A stretch of DNA of 64,000 bases, taken from NCBI RefSeq assembly GCF_014695585.1, contig NZ_JACJON010000075.1:62001-126000 (forward strand), given 5' to 3'. This DNA comes from Microcoleus sp. FACHB-831 (GTDB lineage Bacteria; Cyanobacteriota; Cyanobacteriia; Cyanobacteriales; FACHB-T130). A program made the position numbers and the translations under genes. The notes beneath the pieces are model-generated. The model was not told where the DNA came from, did not search any database, and worked only from the letters and a program-made list of their open reading frames with translations. The first letter of the stretch is position 1. Each line of letters opens with the position of its first letter. Shown in pieces: positions 33,755 to 43,124 of this stretch.

Positions 33755-36025
33755 TTATCGGACAACCCGACGCATATAGTTTCCCCAAAGTTGGGCGGCT
33801 TGGGCACTGCTACCATTGGTCGGGTTGTTGTTGTCGTTTCCCAACCAGATACCTGTTACTAAGTCGCGACTGGGAATATAGCCAACAAACCAGAGGTCAA
33901 CGCCGCTGTTGGTGGTGCCAGTTTTACCTGCTTCTTCTCCCAGTCCAATATTTGCGGCTTTACCCGTACCGCGTTGAACGACACCTTGAAATAAGTTGGT
34001 CATGGTGTCTGCAACGCCACGTTCTAGCACTTTCTTAGACTCAGATTCATCTTGGTTGAACTTGTAAATTACCCGGCAGGTTTGCCAGTCTTTGTAATCC
34101 TTACAATCCGAGCTGTCGCGTACTTGTTTGATGGCGTGCGGGCGGTTCCAGACGCCGTGATTGGCTACAGTACCGAAAGCACCTGTCATTTCCAAGACTG
34201 TGGTTTCGCTTTCACCGAGTACTAAGCCGGGGGTAGATCTAAGTTCAGAGTTGACACCCAGCCGTTTAGCCATTTCGATTACTCTATCTAGACCGACATC
34301 CTGGGCAACGCGCAGAGCGATCGCATTCTCCGACTGAGCAAGCCCAGTGGTAATATCTGTACCTGCGCCGCCAACCCTTTCGCAGCCTTTATAACGCTGG
34401 CCCTGCCAGAATACTGGAGCGCAAGAATAAAACTTTCCTGGCGAGATACCTTGTTCGATGGCGCTAGTGTATGCAAACAGCTTGAACGTCGATCCCGGCT
34501 GTCGCTTGGCTTGAAAGGCGCGATTAAATTGGCTTTGTTGGTAGTCTCGACCGCCAACTAATGCTTTGATTTCCCCAGTGCTGGAGTCGAGAGTTACAAG
34601 AGCAGCTTGAGAAAATCTCGCGCTTGCTCCATTGGTGGTTATGGCGTTCCGTACAGCGGTTTCTGCCTTCTCTTGTGCTGAGAGATCCAGGCCAGTTTCA
34701 ATAATAAAGTTGCCCTCTTTGGCTAGATCTGCGCCTACTACGTTTGGCAGTTCGTTGAACACGTAGCTGTAAAAGTATGGGGCAGTAGTGCCGCTGAGGG
34801 TGAATGCTTCTCTGGCTTTAGGGCTGACATCTATGCGCGATCGCCTTGCTCTATCTGCTTCTTCTTGCGTAATAAACCGCAGCGACGCCATACGATCTAT
34901 CACCCGATTTCGCAGCCCGAATGAAGTTTTATAATCTTTGATTGGATTAAAAGCATTAGGCGCAGGCAAAATTGCCACCAAAGTCGCCGCCTCTGAAAGA
35001 TCCAAATTTGCAGCCGACTTGTCAAAGTAAAACCGCGCCGCATCTTCAAACCCCGTCGTACCTTGCCCTAAATAGATGCGGTTTAGATAATTCCGCAATA
35101 ACTCGTCCTTACTGTAAAACGTCTCCAACTTCAGGGCAATTACCGCCTCGCGGATTTTCCGACCAGCATTATCTTCCCTTCCCACATATGCGCTAAACAT
35201 AGTACGAGCTAGCTGCTGCGTGACCGTACTACCTCCTTGCTTAGTTCCACCCGCCCGCACATTAGTCACTACGGCTCGCAAAGTGCCATAAGGATCTACG
35301 CCCGGATGCCAATAAAAACGGCTGTCTTCCGAAGCAATAACAGCCTTGGGCAGGTAAGGGGAAAAATCTTTAAGCCTGCGAAATTCTCTATGAGCCTCTA
35401 TCCGGCGACGCTGCAAGGTGGTTTTTTTGTCACCTGCATAGACTAGCACTGGCTGCTGAAGATTGACGGGCAATCTTGTAACTGATGGCGAGTTTAGCAA
35501 CGCCCCGCCCAGCCATAACGCTGCCAAGCCGACCAGTCCGCCCGCACCGTAAAGGCTGTAACGAATTGCCAGCACGTACCAGGGCGGCGGATCGTAAAAT
35601 TGTACGCGGACAGCATCTGCCAGTTCCGGTGGGCCAAGGGTTAGCACATCGCCGTGTCGCAGGGGGATGCTGTTTAAGCGTTTTCTGCCTCGGTAAACTC
35701 CATTGGTGGAGTTTTCATCTTTGAGGACAAAGTGGTTCTGCCGTCGCCCAGCCCGCGATAGGGAGAGATGAACCTGGCTGACAACTGGGTTTTTTACCAC
35801 AATGTCGCAGGATTTAGAACTGCGTCCCAAGACGTATCTTTCTCCCAATAGCGGATAGACATCTGCTTTGGGGGCACCTGCTTGCTGCACCCAGAGTTGA
35901 GGCACTCTGGCATTGGGTTTCAAGGATACCTGAGAAAAATTAACCTTGGCTTGAATTGTCTGTATGGCCTGGGTTACTTGACCCAGAATGGTTTGAGGCT
36001 GGCGAGGGGGCTGGGGAGGAGTCAT
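33755..36025 (-). CDS. Class A penicillin-binding protein with N-terminal FHA domain
   Basis: A 756-residue peptidoglycan synthase. Before the membrane helix lies a cytoplasmic FHA domain (LGRSSKSCDIVVKNPVVSQV, HLSLSRAG, then NSTNGVYRG), which binds phosphothreonine. One transmembrane helix follows (GLAALWLGGALL). The glycosyltransferase-51 domain shows the catalytic-glutamate motif IASEDSRFYWHPGVDP and KQGGSTVTQQLARTM. The transpeptidase domain has SxxK in GSTFKLF, SEN and KTGTTNSG. The FHA domain implies control by a Ser/Thr kinase. ATG 36025 is preferred; a TTG 14 codons upstream keeps the frame open. It is the only wall polymerase here. Confidence 0.92.
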   Translation of the reverse strand: MTPPQPPRQPQTILGQVTQAIQTIQAKVNFSQVSLKPNARVPQLWVQQAGAPKADVYPLLGERYVLGRSSKSCDIVVKNPVVSQVHLSLSRAGRRQNHFVLKDENSTNGVYRGRKRLNSIPLRHGDVLTLGPPELADAVRVQFYDPPPWYVLAIRYSLYGAGGLVGLAALWLGGALLNSPSVTRLPVNLQQPVLVYAGDKKTTLQRRRIEAHREFRRLKDFSPYLPKAVIASEDSRFYWHPGVDPYGTLRAVVTNVRAGGTKQGGSTVTQQLARTMFSAYVGREDNAGRKIREAVIALKLETFYSKDELLRNYLNRIYLGQGTTGFEDAARFYFDKSAANLDLSEAATLVAILPAPNAFNPIKDYKTSFGLRNRVIDRMASLRFITQEEADRARRSRIDVSPKAREAFTLSGTTAPYFYSYVFNELPNVVGADLAKEGNFIIETGLDLSAQEKAETAVRNAITTNGASARFSQAALVTLDSSTGEIKALVGGRDYQQSQFNRAFQAKRQPGSTFKLFAYTSAIEQGISPGKFYSCAPVFWQGQRYKGCERVGGAGTDITTGLAQSENAIALRVAQDVGLDRVIEMAKRLGVNSELRSTPGLVLGESETTVLEMTGAFGTVANHGVWNRPHAIKQVRDSSDCKDYKDWQTCRVIYKFNQDESESKKVLERGVADTMTNLFQGVVQRGTGKAANIGLGEEAGKTGTTNSGVDLWFVGYIPSRDLVTGIWLGNDNNNPTNGSSAQAAQLWGNYMRRVVR

Positions 36026-36436
36026 TCTTGCGACAATTCCGCGATTGGCTTCGTCAGCAGTCAGCAAAGATTCAATTACTCTGACTTGCTTTGCTTGCTG
36101 GATATTGACTATTCTACTCGCAAGGTTAGGAAGGCGTTGTCTCTCCCTTTGCCTATCTGCGATCTTTGATGGGCGATCGCATCCTTATTTCAACCGCATC
36201 ACCCAGCTAAAACCAGCTTTTTACCAAGTTAAGGCAACTTAAATTAAATATGGCCACGCATACAGAATTTTGGTTTCTATTTGCAATTTATAATTAATAT
36301 CGAAAATATCAGCGCCCAAGCTGCCTGCTCGGAGAAATATGTGTGAGGACAAACCAAGCAGGAAAATACAGGCTAGTGAAGCGTCTGCGTGCTTAAGCAA
36401 TTTAAAATCAACTCAAATTGCGCTTAAGCGCTCGCC

Positions 36437-36913
36437 TTAGTCGATGCGATCGCCATCCTTTTTTTCGTTGCCGAAGTGGGCAATCAGCCAGCAGGCAATT
36501 CCCACATTAATAAACACATCTGCGAAATTAAACACGGGAAATTGAATCAAGCGAAAGTCCAAAAAATCGACAACTCGACCGTCTATAAACCGATCGATCC
36601 CATTGCCCAGCGCTCCTCCTAAAATGAAGCCATAGCCCAGTTGTTCCCAGCGGTTAAAAGCGGGGCCAAATAAAGCAAATGCTATCAAAGCAAGACTCAC
36701 CAACAAAGACAGCCAGCGCAACCAGCCAACCCCATCTTTAAAAAAACTAAACGCTGCGCCTGTATTCGTAACATACGTGAAGTGGAATACACCGGGCAAT
36801 AGAGGCAAAGTTTGGCCCAGGACAAAATTTTGCACTAGCCAATATTTGGTCAGTCGGTCTATAAGCAGACTGACCAAAGCGGCAATCCAAAAAAGGTGAT
36901 TTTTGAAATTCAT
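36437..36913 (-). CDS. lspA: Lipoprotein signal peptidase (signal peptidase II)
   Basis: A 158-residue aspartic protease of the inner membrane with four transmembrane segments. The motif NTGAAFSFF and the catalytic aspartates (VVDFLDF, Asp116; NFADVFIN, Asp132) are intact. It cuts prolipoprotein signal peptides before the lipidated cysteine, as needed for Psb27 encoded nearby. It is the third gene of a minus-strand row bioB-bioY-lspA; the gap to bioY is 66 bases, so co-transcription is likely. Confidence 0.94.
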   Translation of the reverse strand: MNFKNHLFWIAALVSLLIDRLTKYWLVQNFVLGQTLPLLPGVFHFTYVTNTGAAFSFFKDGVGWLRWLSLLVSLALIAFALFGPAFNRWEQLGYGFILGGALGNGIDRFIDGRVVDFLDFRLIQFPVFNFADVFINVGIACWLIAHFGNEKKDGDRID

Positions 36914-36979
36914 TGCGATCGCTTAAAGCTAATAGCTAATACTCTATAGATGCCATTAATAGCATCTCCACTAGCTTCT

Positions 36980-37636
36980 TTAATAAAACATTAGCTGCCG
37001 CAGAGCCAATGCCAATACCGTAACCGCACAAACAACCACCAATTGTCCGGGCAATGGATAGAAGGAGTACGTCTCAACCGCCTGCAAAAGTGACAGCGAC
37101 TTGGTAGCGGACGGAGTAAAAAACTGAGTGGCAATCAAATACGTTAGTCCGCACATATGGACGATCAACAAGCCAGAGATACAGCTGACAGCCAAAGACT
37201 CCAAGCGGGGAGGTACTTTAAAAGCCAGAAAACCGCACAACCAAGCACCGGGAACAAAGCCCAGCAAGTAGCCAAAGCTGGGTTCTTTGAGATAAGCCAG
37301 CCCTCCTCCTTGGTAAAAAACTGGAAACCAAGGAGTTAAGCCCAACACTAAGTAAGCTATTTGCGATAGTGCCCCCGCATTCTTTCCTCCCATACAGCCG
37401 ACTAGGAGGACGGCACCAATCTGATAACTGACGCCAAGCGATTGAGTCTGAATGCCTTGCTGACTCCAATTCCAGGGAAGGTTGGTGACGTGCGCTTCTA
37501 GAAACGTGCCACCAATGGTGAGCAGCAAGCCAATCAAAGCCCACAGTAGTTCATGGGGAGCAGACACTATGCGGTGTTTTGGTTTTCGCGTCTTGGATCT
37601 TTGGTTTCGGGTCTTATATCTTGGGGATTGGGTCAA
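36980..37636 (-). CDS. bioY: Biotin transporter BioY
   Basis: A 218-residue membrane protein with six segments of the ECF-transporter S-component type. The family motif around GLTPWFPVFYQGGGLAYLKE and the PSFGYLLGFVPGAW segment identify BioY, which binds biotin. In many cyanobacteria BioY works without dedicated EcfAT genes, which are also absent here. The basic N-terminus (RYKTRNQRSKTRKPKHR) is long and probably cytoplasmic. The gene follows bioB by 31 bases, linking uptake with synthesis. Confidence 0.92.
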   Translation of the reverse strand: MTQSPRYKTRNQRSKTRKPKHRIVSAPHELLWALIGLLLTIGGTFLEAHVTNLPWNWSQQGIQTQSLGVSYQIGAVLLVGCMGGKNAGALSQIAYLVLGLTPWFPVFYQGGGLAYLKEPSFGYLLGFVPGAWLCGFLAFKVPPRLESLAVSCISGLLIVHMCGLTYLIATQFFTPSATKSLSLLQAVETYSFYPLPGQLVVVCAVTVLALALRQLMFY

Positions 37637-37667
37637 CAGTCCTACCTAACACCTAAAAGTAACACTC

Positions 37668-38804
37668 CTAACCGGGGTGATATTCACCAGGGATCGGTGC
37701 TTCACCGCCAATGAGTCCAAGGGATTCGAGCATGGATTGGTCTTGATCTGGGGCTTGTCCGAGGGTAGTTAGGTAGTGTCCAATTAGCATGGCGTTAATC
37801 CCGGCTTTTAGACCCAAGCTTTGCAGTTCGCCCATTACGGCTTCTCGCCCTCCAGCATAGCGCAGGATTTGGGAGGGGAGGATGAGTCGAAAAATAGCGA
37901 TCGCTTTTAGTGCTTCATACGGATCTAGTTTGGGGCGATCGCCTAGTGGTGTGCCTGCCCTTGGATTTAATAAATTCAACGGCACGGATTCTACTTCCAA
38001 CTCTCGCAATGCTAGGGCTAAGTCTACGCGATCTTCCCAGCTTTCCCCCAGTCCAAGTATTCCCCCGGTGCAGGCTTGAATCCCCGCAGCTTTGAGATTT
38101 TTGATAGTCTCGACGCGATCGCGCCATTTATGACTTGTTACTATCTGCGGGAAAAAATTCTCCGACGCTTCCAAATTATGGTTGTAGCGCGTTACTCCAG
38201 CTTCTTTAAGTGCCTGGGCTTGTTCTAGGGTAACTTCTCCCAATGCACAACAAGGCTTAATGCCAGTTTCACCAACAATTTGACGTACTGTTTCCAGAAC
38301 TTGTTCAAATTCTGTAGATTTGGGGCTGCTGTACTTTGGCCCGCGTCCTTGAGAAACTAAGCAAAACCGTTTTGCGCCTGCGGCTTCGGCTGAAGCGGCT
38401 TGAGAGAGAATTTCCGCACTAGATTTTAGCCCGTATATCGGCGAATCTTCCCCAGGATGGTGGGCAGATTGAGAGCAAAAACCGCAGTTTTCAGAACAGT
38501 TGCCAGATTTGACGTTGACAATGCTGCACAAGTCTACAGTGTTGCCGCAGCAAGCTTCACGTACTTTGTCCGCCGCTTCGCATAGCAGCAAAATATTTTC
38601 TTCACCTTCTATCTGGGCGATCGCGATCGCTTCCTCTCTTCCAATGCGATCGCCACCAATTATTCGGTTTGTAAGGTTATTTAGCCACTCGCGCAATGAA
38701 GATGGCGACTCGCAAATGTCTGCGACGTCTGGCTGCTCGATAGATGTTGACAGCGGTGCTTGAACCACGTTCGGCCCTTTAATTACATCTTGAACCGTAG
38801 GCAT
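37668..38804 (-). CDS. bioB: Biotin synthase
   Basis: A 378-residue radical-SAM enzyme that inserts sulfur into dethiobiotin. The iron-sulfur motif C-x3-C-x2-C is in SGNCSENCGFCSQSAHH. Further motifs are RYNHNLEASENFFPQIV, then GGILGLGESWEDRV, and NLLNPRAGTPLGD in the (TIM) barrel. An N-terminal extension of about 35 residues (MPTVQDVIKGPNVVQAPLST) precedes the catalytic domain. It heads bioB-bioY-lspA and is divergent from pstC, sharing a 231-base intergenic region with the Pho box. Confidence 0.95.
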   Translation of the reverse strand: MPTVQDVIKGPNVVQAPLSTSIEQPDVADICESPSSLREWLNNLTNRIIGGDRIGREEAIAIAQIEGEENILLLCEAADKVREACCGNTVDLCSIVNVKSGNCSENCGFCSQSAHHPGEDSPIYGLKSSAEILSQAASAEAAGAKRFCLVSQGRGPKYSSPKSTEFEQVLETVRQIVGETGIKPCCALGEVTLEQAQALKEAGVTRYNHNLEASENFFPQIVTSHKWRDRVETIKNLKAAGIQACTGGILGLGESWEDRVDLALALRELEVESVPLNLLNPRAGTPLGDRPKLDPYEALKAIAIFRLILPSQILRYAGGREAVMGELQSLGLKAGINAMLIGHYLTTLGQAPDQDQSMLESLGLIGGEAPIPGEYHPG

Positions 38805-38849
38805 TGTATCAAACTCCGCGACAGCAGTATAAGGTAGTGCTGTCTTTTG

Positions 38850-38868
38850 CTTAACCTTATCTTTACAT
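38850..38868. promoter_or_regulatory. Pho-box-like repeat upstream of pstC
   Basis: CTTAACCT (38850-38857), three bases, then CTTTACAT (38861-38868), and a weaker third copy around 38872. This is the spacing of the cyanobacterial Pho box (8-bp units, 3-bp gaps) bound by the SphR/PhoB-type regulator. It lies about 170 bases ahead of pstC, so phosphate limitation probably induces pstCAB. Confidence 0.6.
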
Positions 38869-39035
38869 TTGAGCGTTAAACTTTAAGAAAAATGCAGCGG
38901 TAAACACTTAAGTAATTTCCCTAATTGACAAACTCACTTCTCAGGTTGAGACTGCTCTATCAGGCAGCTATGCCCACTTTATGATAAAGGCGTTATATAG
39001 TTTTTTACCCCACCAGTGCTAGAGGAAAAAATATC

Positions 39036-39986
39036 GTGAGTTCGCTAACCAGCAATACCCAGACAATAATTAAGCCTCGCTCGGAGTTAGATCGAAACCT
39101 GGATCGAGGGTTTATTTTGCTCACAATGCTATTTGCCCTAGCGGTTGCTGGCATATTGATCTGGATAACCATTTTGGTGGCAAATATAGCTCTCCCTGCA
39201 ATTCAACAATTTGGTCTGGGGTTCATCATTTCCAGCACATGGGACCCTAACCGCAATCTGTACGGAGCGCTTCCCCAAATTTACGGAACTGTAGTCAGCT
39301 CAATCATCGCTCTAGTAATCGCTATTCCCATTGGCCTTGGTGTGGCTCTGTTCCTGAGCGAAGATTATTTGCCGCCAAAAATCCAGCTAGTATTAGTTTT
39401 TCTAGTAGAACTTCTGGCAGCTATCCCCAGCGTGGTATATGGCCTTTGGGGAATTTTTGTGCTGATTCCTTTCTTAAAGGGGCCAGCAGCGTTACTTAAC
39501 GCTTATTTAGGTTGGGTACCAATTTTTAGCACTCCACTGAGGGGGCCAGGAATGTTCCCAGCAGCCGTTGTCCTGGGAATTATGGTTTTACCAACTATCG
39601 CTGCTCTTTCTCGCGATGCTCTTATATCTCTACCACCAGACTTGCGACAGGCAGCGGTGGGACTGGGAGCAACGCGCTGGGAGGCAATTATCAATGTGAT
39701 GCTACCAGCGGCTTTCTCCGGAATTGTTGGTGCTGTCATGCTGGCACTGGGTAGAGCCTTGGGGGAAACGATGGCTGTAACGATGTTGATTGGGAATTCA
39801 AATAATATCAACCCGTCGATTTTGGCTCCCTCAAACACGATCGCTTCTCTGCTTGCCAGTCAATTTGCCGAAGCTAGCGCTCTGCAACGCTCTTCACTGC
39901 TATATGCGGCGTTAATTTTATTTGGCCTGACATTGGTCGTCAATATGCTCGCTCAGTTACTGGTTCGGCGAGTACAGCGAATTTAA
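39036..39986 (+). CDS. pstC: Phosphate ABC transporter permease PstC
   Basis: A 316-residue membrane permease of the phosphate importer. Six transmembrane segments; the PstC family pattern includes LPQIYGTVVSSIIALVIAIP and the inner-loop LPPDLRQAAVGLGATRWEAI. Start is GTG 39036 with AGGA ahead of it. It pairs with PstA in the membrane, is driven by PstB, and is fed by the periplasmic PstS, which is not in the window. It is first in pstC-pstA-pstB, behind a Pho-box-like site. Confidence 0.95.
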   Translation: MSSLTSNTQTIIKPRSELDRNLDRGFILLTMLFALAVAGILIWITILVANIALPAIQQFGLGFIISSTWDPNRNLYGALPQIYGTVVSSIIALVIAIPIGLGVALFLSEDYLPPKIQLVLVFLVELLAAIPSVVYGLWGIFVLIPFLKGPAALLNAYLGWVPIFSTPLRGPGMFPAAVVLGIMVLPTIAALSRDALISLPPDLRQAAVGLGATRWEAIINVMLPAAFSGIVGAVMLALGRALGETMAVTMLIGNSNNINPSILAPSNTIASLLASQFAEASALQRSSLLYAALILFGLTLVVNMLAQLLVRRVQRI

Positions 39987-40046
39987 ATACTTTGGCGATC
40001 GCGAAATGCTTAAGACCTAATAAACAAACAACAAACAACATCTACA

Positions 40047-40991
40047 ATGTCTGAAATTCAGGATCGTAGTCCTTCGGGATTTCCTAGCGGTACTCTGAGG
40101 CGATCGCCCTCTTCTCCCCGAACGCTATTTGGGCTGGTGATGACGGGATTGACTTTTCTGTGCGCTGCCCTTGCTATCTTGCCTCTACTAGCAGTGCTTT
40201 TCTACGTTGTCGTCCAAGGTGCCAGCCGCCTCAATTTGACCGTACTAACCAGTTTGCCACCGCCTCCATGTTCGGGTACTGGCTGCGTCGGCCTTCCCCA
40301 AGGCGGTTTTGGCAATGCCATTATGGGCACCTTAGCTATGGTGGGCATTGGCGCTCTCATTAGCATTCCCTTTGGTGTCTTGGCAGCAGTTTATTTGTCT
40401 GAGTTTAGTGCTAATAGTAAGCTGGCCTACTGGATTCGCTTTGCCACCAATGTCCTGGCTGGCGTTCCTTCGATCATTGTTGGCGTTTTCGCCTATGGAG
40501 TTGCAGTTCTTGGAATGCAAAAATTTCTAAACCTTTCTGTTCCTTTCACTGCATGGGCTGGAGGGTTTGCTTTATCGATATTGATGTTGCCGATTGTGGT
40601 TCGCGCCACTGAGGAAGCGTTGAGGTTAGTCCCCCAAGAAGTAAGACAAGCAGCGGTAGGGTTGGGAGCTAGTAACTTTCAAACTGTGTCGCGGGTGGTG
40701 TTACCTGCTGCGCTCCCGGCAATTGTAACTGGCACAACTCTAGCAGTTGCAAGGGCGGCTGGTGAAACCGCACCCCTGCTATTTACCGCATCATTTACCC
40801 AGTTTTGGCCTAACTGGAATAATGGCATGCTGGAGCCAACTGCTTCTTTAGCGGTTTTGGTTTACAACTTCGCTACGGGATCGTTTCAAAATCAGCAGGA
40901 ACTCGCTTGGGCAGCTTCTTTTATCTTGGTTTTACTGGTTCTCTTTACCAGTATTGTTTCGCGTCTGGCAACGGCGCGGAGAGTTTATTAA
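40047..40991 (+). CDS. pstA: Phosphate ABC transporter permease PstA
   Basis: A 314-residue second permease of the phosphate importer, with six transmembrane segments and the PstA signatures GTLAMVGIGALISIPFGVLA, ATEEALRLVPQEVRQAAVGL. It lies 60 bases after pstC. A cysteine pair (PPPCSGTGCVGLP) in the first external loop is unusual and could form a disulfide in the periplasm. Confidence 0.95.
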   Translation: MSEIQDRSPSGFPSGTLRRSPSSPRTLFGLVMTGLTFLCAALAILPLLAVLFYVVVQGASRLNLTVLTSLPPPPCSGTGCVGLPQGGFGNAIMGTLAMVGIGALISIPFGVLAAVYLSEFSANSKLAYWIRFATNVLAGVPSIIVGVFAYGVAVLGMQKFLNLSVPFTAWAGGFALSILMLPIVVRATEEALRLVPQEVRQAAVGLGASNFQTVSRVVLPAALPAIVTGTTLAVARAAGETAPLLFTASFTQFWPNWNNGMLEPTASLAVLVYNFATGSFQNQQELAWAASFILVLLVLFTSIVSRLATARRVY

Positions 40992-41330
40992 GCAAACTTC
41001 AAGCAAATATTGTAGGGGTAGGGCGGCGATAAGCGGGGAAAATAATTTACTGCAAAATTGGATACATTTCAACTTTCAACAGTATGATAATTGGAGGCAA
41101 TATTAAAAATTAGGGTTAAAACCTAGTAAATGTGTGGTAAAGAGAAAGCCTAATCTAAAAATTGGCTGTTGAAGTGAATGTTAAATATGCATCAGTGGGT
41201 GAGTTACTAGGGCGATCGCTTTCTCGCTCTTGGTGGAGCAAATAGTGGGTTGAGTTTTACAGAACCCTGTAAGTTTCACCTTTGCAGTCTTAGCGGAAAT
41301 GTCAACTTAAAAGAGATACTTGGACTCTTT
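40992..41330. other. Long pstA-pstB gap
   Basis: This 339-base gap within the pst row holds no clear gene. The frame of pstB stays open back to 41250, but homology starts at 41331. No strong hairpin was seen; it may contain a second promoter for pstB. Confidence 0.3.
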
Positions 41331-42137
41331 ATGTCTTCTAATAATCAGACAGTTAATCGCACGGAAACCGTTTTAAGGGCACAGAATGTTAATGTCTACT
41401 ACGGGAATTTTCTAGCGCTTCGGGATATTAATTTAGATATTCCAAAGAACAGCGTGACGGCCTTTATTGGCCCTTCAGGGTGTGGCAAAAGTACGTTGCT
41501 GCGATGCTATAACCGCCTCAATGACTTAATTAAGAGTTTTCGTGCAGAGGGCAGCATAACTTATCACGGTCAAAACCTCTATGCGCCTGAGATTGACCCA
41601 GTAGAGGTACGGCGTCGGATTGGGATGGTGTTTCAAAGACCGAACCCTTTTCCGAAGTCTATTTATGAGAATATTGCTTTTGGTGCGCGGATTAATGGTT
41701 ATCGCGGCGATATGGATGAGCTTGTGGAGCGATCGCTTCGTCAAGCTGCTTTGTGGGATGAAGTGAAAGATAAACTTAAGACCAGCGGACTGGCGCTATC
41801 GGGTGGTCAACAACAACGTTTGTGTATTGCTAGAGCGATCGCGGTTCAGCCAGATGTTGTCTTGATGGATGAACCATGTTCTGCGCTTGACCCCATTTCG
41901 ACGCTGCGAGTGGAAGAACTGATCCACGAACTCAAGGAGCAGTACACTATTGTTATTGTCACCCACAATATGCAGCAAGCCTCCCGGCTGGCGGATTTGA
42001 CGGCATTTTTTAATGTTGAGCCGACTGAAAAAGGCGGAAGAATGGGTTATTTGGTAGAGTGCGATCGCACCGAGGTCATTTTTCAAAGTCCCAAACAGAA
42101 AGCTACGCAGGAATACGTTAGCGGTCGCTTCGGCTAA
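41331..42137 (+). CDS. pstB: Phosphate ABC transporter ATP-binding protein PstB
   Basis: A 268-residue ATPase of the phosphate importer: Walker [10 protein letters not shown], the Q-loop at [11 protein letters not shown], the signature LSGGQQQRL, Walker B DVVLMDEP, and the H-loop IVTHNM. PstB dimers energise the PstC/PstA pore. ATG 41331 matches the usual N-terminus ([19 protein letters not shown]). The operon ends here; a strong hairpin follows at 42167-42218. Confidence 0.96.
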   Translation: MSSNNQTVNRTETVLRAQNVNVYYGNFLALRDINLDIPKNSVTAFIGPSGCGKSTLLRCYNRLNDLIKSFRAEGSITYHGQNLYAPEIDPVEVRRRIGMVFQRPNPFPKSIYENIAFGARINGYRGDMDELVERSLRQAALWDEVKDKLKTSGLALSGGQQQRLCIARAIAVQPDVVLMDEPCSALDPISTLRVEELIHELKEQYTIVIVTHNMQQASRLADLTAFFNVEPTEKGGRMGYLVECDRTEVIFQSPKQKATQEYVSGRFG

Positions 42138-42166
42138 ACTATTCCAATCGCTCAGTCACAAATTAA

Positions 42167-42218
42167 GCGTTCCCCAATAAAATCAGTTTGCCCATCCAAA
42201 CCTGGTATTGGGGAACGC
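42167..42218 (+). terminator. 13-bp perfect inverted repeat after pstB
   Basis: GCGTTCCCCAATA (42167-42179) and TATTGGGGAACGC (42206-42218), with a partly paired interior (CAGTTTG/CAAACCTG). It begins 30 bases after the pstB stop. There is no T-run, so it may stabilise the mRNA 3' end rather than terminate. Confidence 0.6.
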
Positions 42219-42303
42219 ATGAGCATCAAATTAGTAAAGTTACCATAAGCTAGCGGCACCCACAGACGCAATTAAAGCAGATGAAACCGCTTCATTAACA
42301 GGA

Positions 42304-42528
42304 GTGGGTTCTGAGACCAAAGAGTTTACTCCTCTGACTATGCAGGGTAATCCCCTCAAGACAGAGACAGAAGTTATTCTTTCTAACCCACTTTTAAAGA
42401 AAACCATAAACCAATTAAATCTCAAAGATAAAACAGGAAAGATCAACAATGAGTTAACCCTAAAACGTCAGATAAAAGTAAAAAATATTAGTGGCACAGA
42501 TTCACAGCCTAAGTATGCGGCTCCTTAA
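42304..42528 (+). CDS. Possible small lysine/asparagine-rich protein (74 aa)
   Basis: A weak candidate. The frame is open from 42238 and reads as one hydrophilic segment (KLAAPTDAIKADETASLTG, then ILSNPLLKKTINQLNLKDKT and RQIKVKNISGTDSQPKYAAP). The only starts are GTG 42304 or an internal ATG 42340. A perfect ATG at 42219, right after the hairpin, reads MSIKLVKLP in a different frame and then stops, as if a frameshift had split the gene. It could be a pseudogene or a short real protein; the rest of 42138-42688 shows nothing else. Confidence 0.25.
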   Translation: MGSETKEFTPLTMQGNPLKTETEVILSNPLLKKTINQLNLKDKTGKINNELTLKRQIKVKNISGTDSQPKYAAP

Positions 42529-42688
42529 GGTGGGGCTAAAATTGTCTTATTTGTTACAACTTATGTTGCGAGTAAAGGCGTAAAGCCATGTATGCTATGG
42601 AAGTCTTGCGCTCGGCTGCTCCAATCCAGGATAGGATTAAATATAATTTGCAAAGTTTTGTATAGTGTCGGAATTGGGAATAATGCTT

Positions 42689-43090
42689 ATGAAGCGCTAC
42701 TTGTCACGTCTGCTTGCCTTGGCTATGGTTGTGACCATTGGGTTGATGGGCTGTTCTTCAACCAGCGCCAGCGGTCTAACAGGTGATTATCGCCAGGATA
42801 CGCTGAGCGTAGTGAATAGCTTGAGAACGGCCATCCAATTACCAGAAGATGCACCGGAAAAAGCACCTGCCCAAGCAGACGCGAAGCAGAAAATTAATGA
42901 TTTTGCATCTCGCTACCAGCGAGATACTTCAGTAGCCAAGCTTAATTCCTTCACTACAATGAGAACAGCTTTGAACTCTCTAGCTGGTCATTACAGCTCT
43001 TATCCCAATCGTCCCGTGCCACAAAAGCTGAAGGATCGTCTAGAGCAGGAGTTCAAGCAAGTCGAGACTGCTTTGAATAGAGGGTATTAG
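42689..43090 (+). CDS. psb27: Photosystem II repair lipoprotein Psb27
   Basis: A 133-residue lipoprotein. The signal peptide (MKRYLSRLLALAMVVTIGLM) ends in the lipobox LMGC, so Cys22 is lipidated on the lumen side of the thylakoid. The mature four-helix bundle has the Psb27 pattern (LTGDYRQDTLSVVNSLRTAI, FTTMRTALNSLAGHYSSYPN, RPVPQKLKDRLEQEF). Psb27 binds CP43 in unfinished photosystem II and keeps the manganese cluster from assembling until the lumenal caps arrive. Two in-frame starts lie slightly upstream (42665 GTG, 42683 ATG); 42689 gives the usual length. Confidence 0.93.
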   Translation: MKRYLSRLLALAMVVTIGLMGCSSTSASGLTGDYRQDTLSVVNSLRTAIQLPEDAPEKAPAQADAKQKINDFASRYQRDTSVAKLNSFTTMRTALNSLAGHYSSYPNRPVPQKLKDRLEQEFKQVETALNRGY

Positions 43091-43096
43091 AAGAAT

Positions 43097-43124
43097 ATGA
43101 AATATGAATTAATTCATATTTCAT
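43097..43124. terminator. 28-bp perfect palindrome after psb27
   Basis: ATGAAATATGAATT with its exact reverse complement directly joined, six bases past the psb27 stop. It would form a loopless AT-rich hairpin. A second, GC-rich hairpin (GCCCC/GGGGC, 43245-43258) lies further on; the region 43125-43389 holds no gene. Confidence 0.5.
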
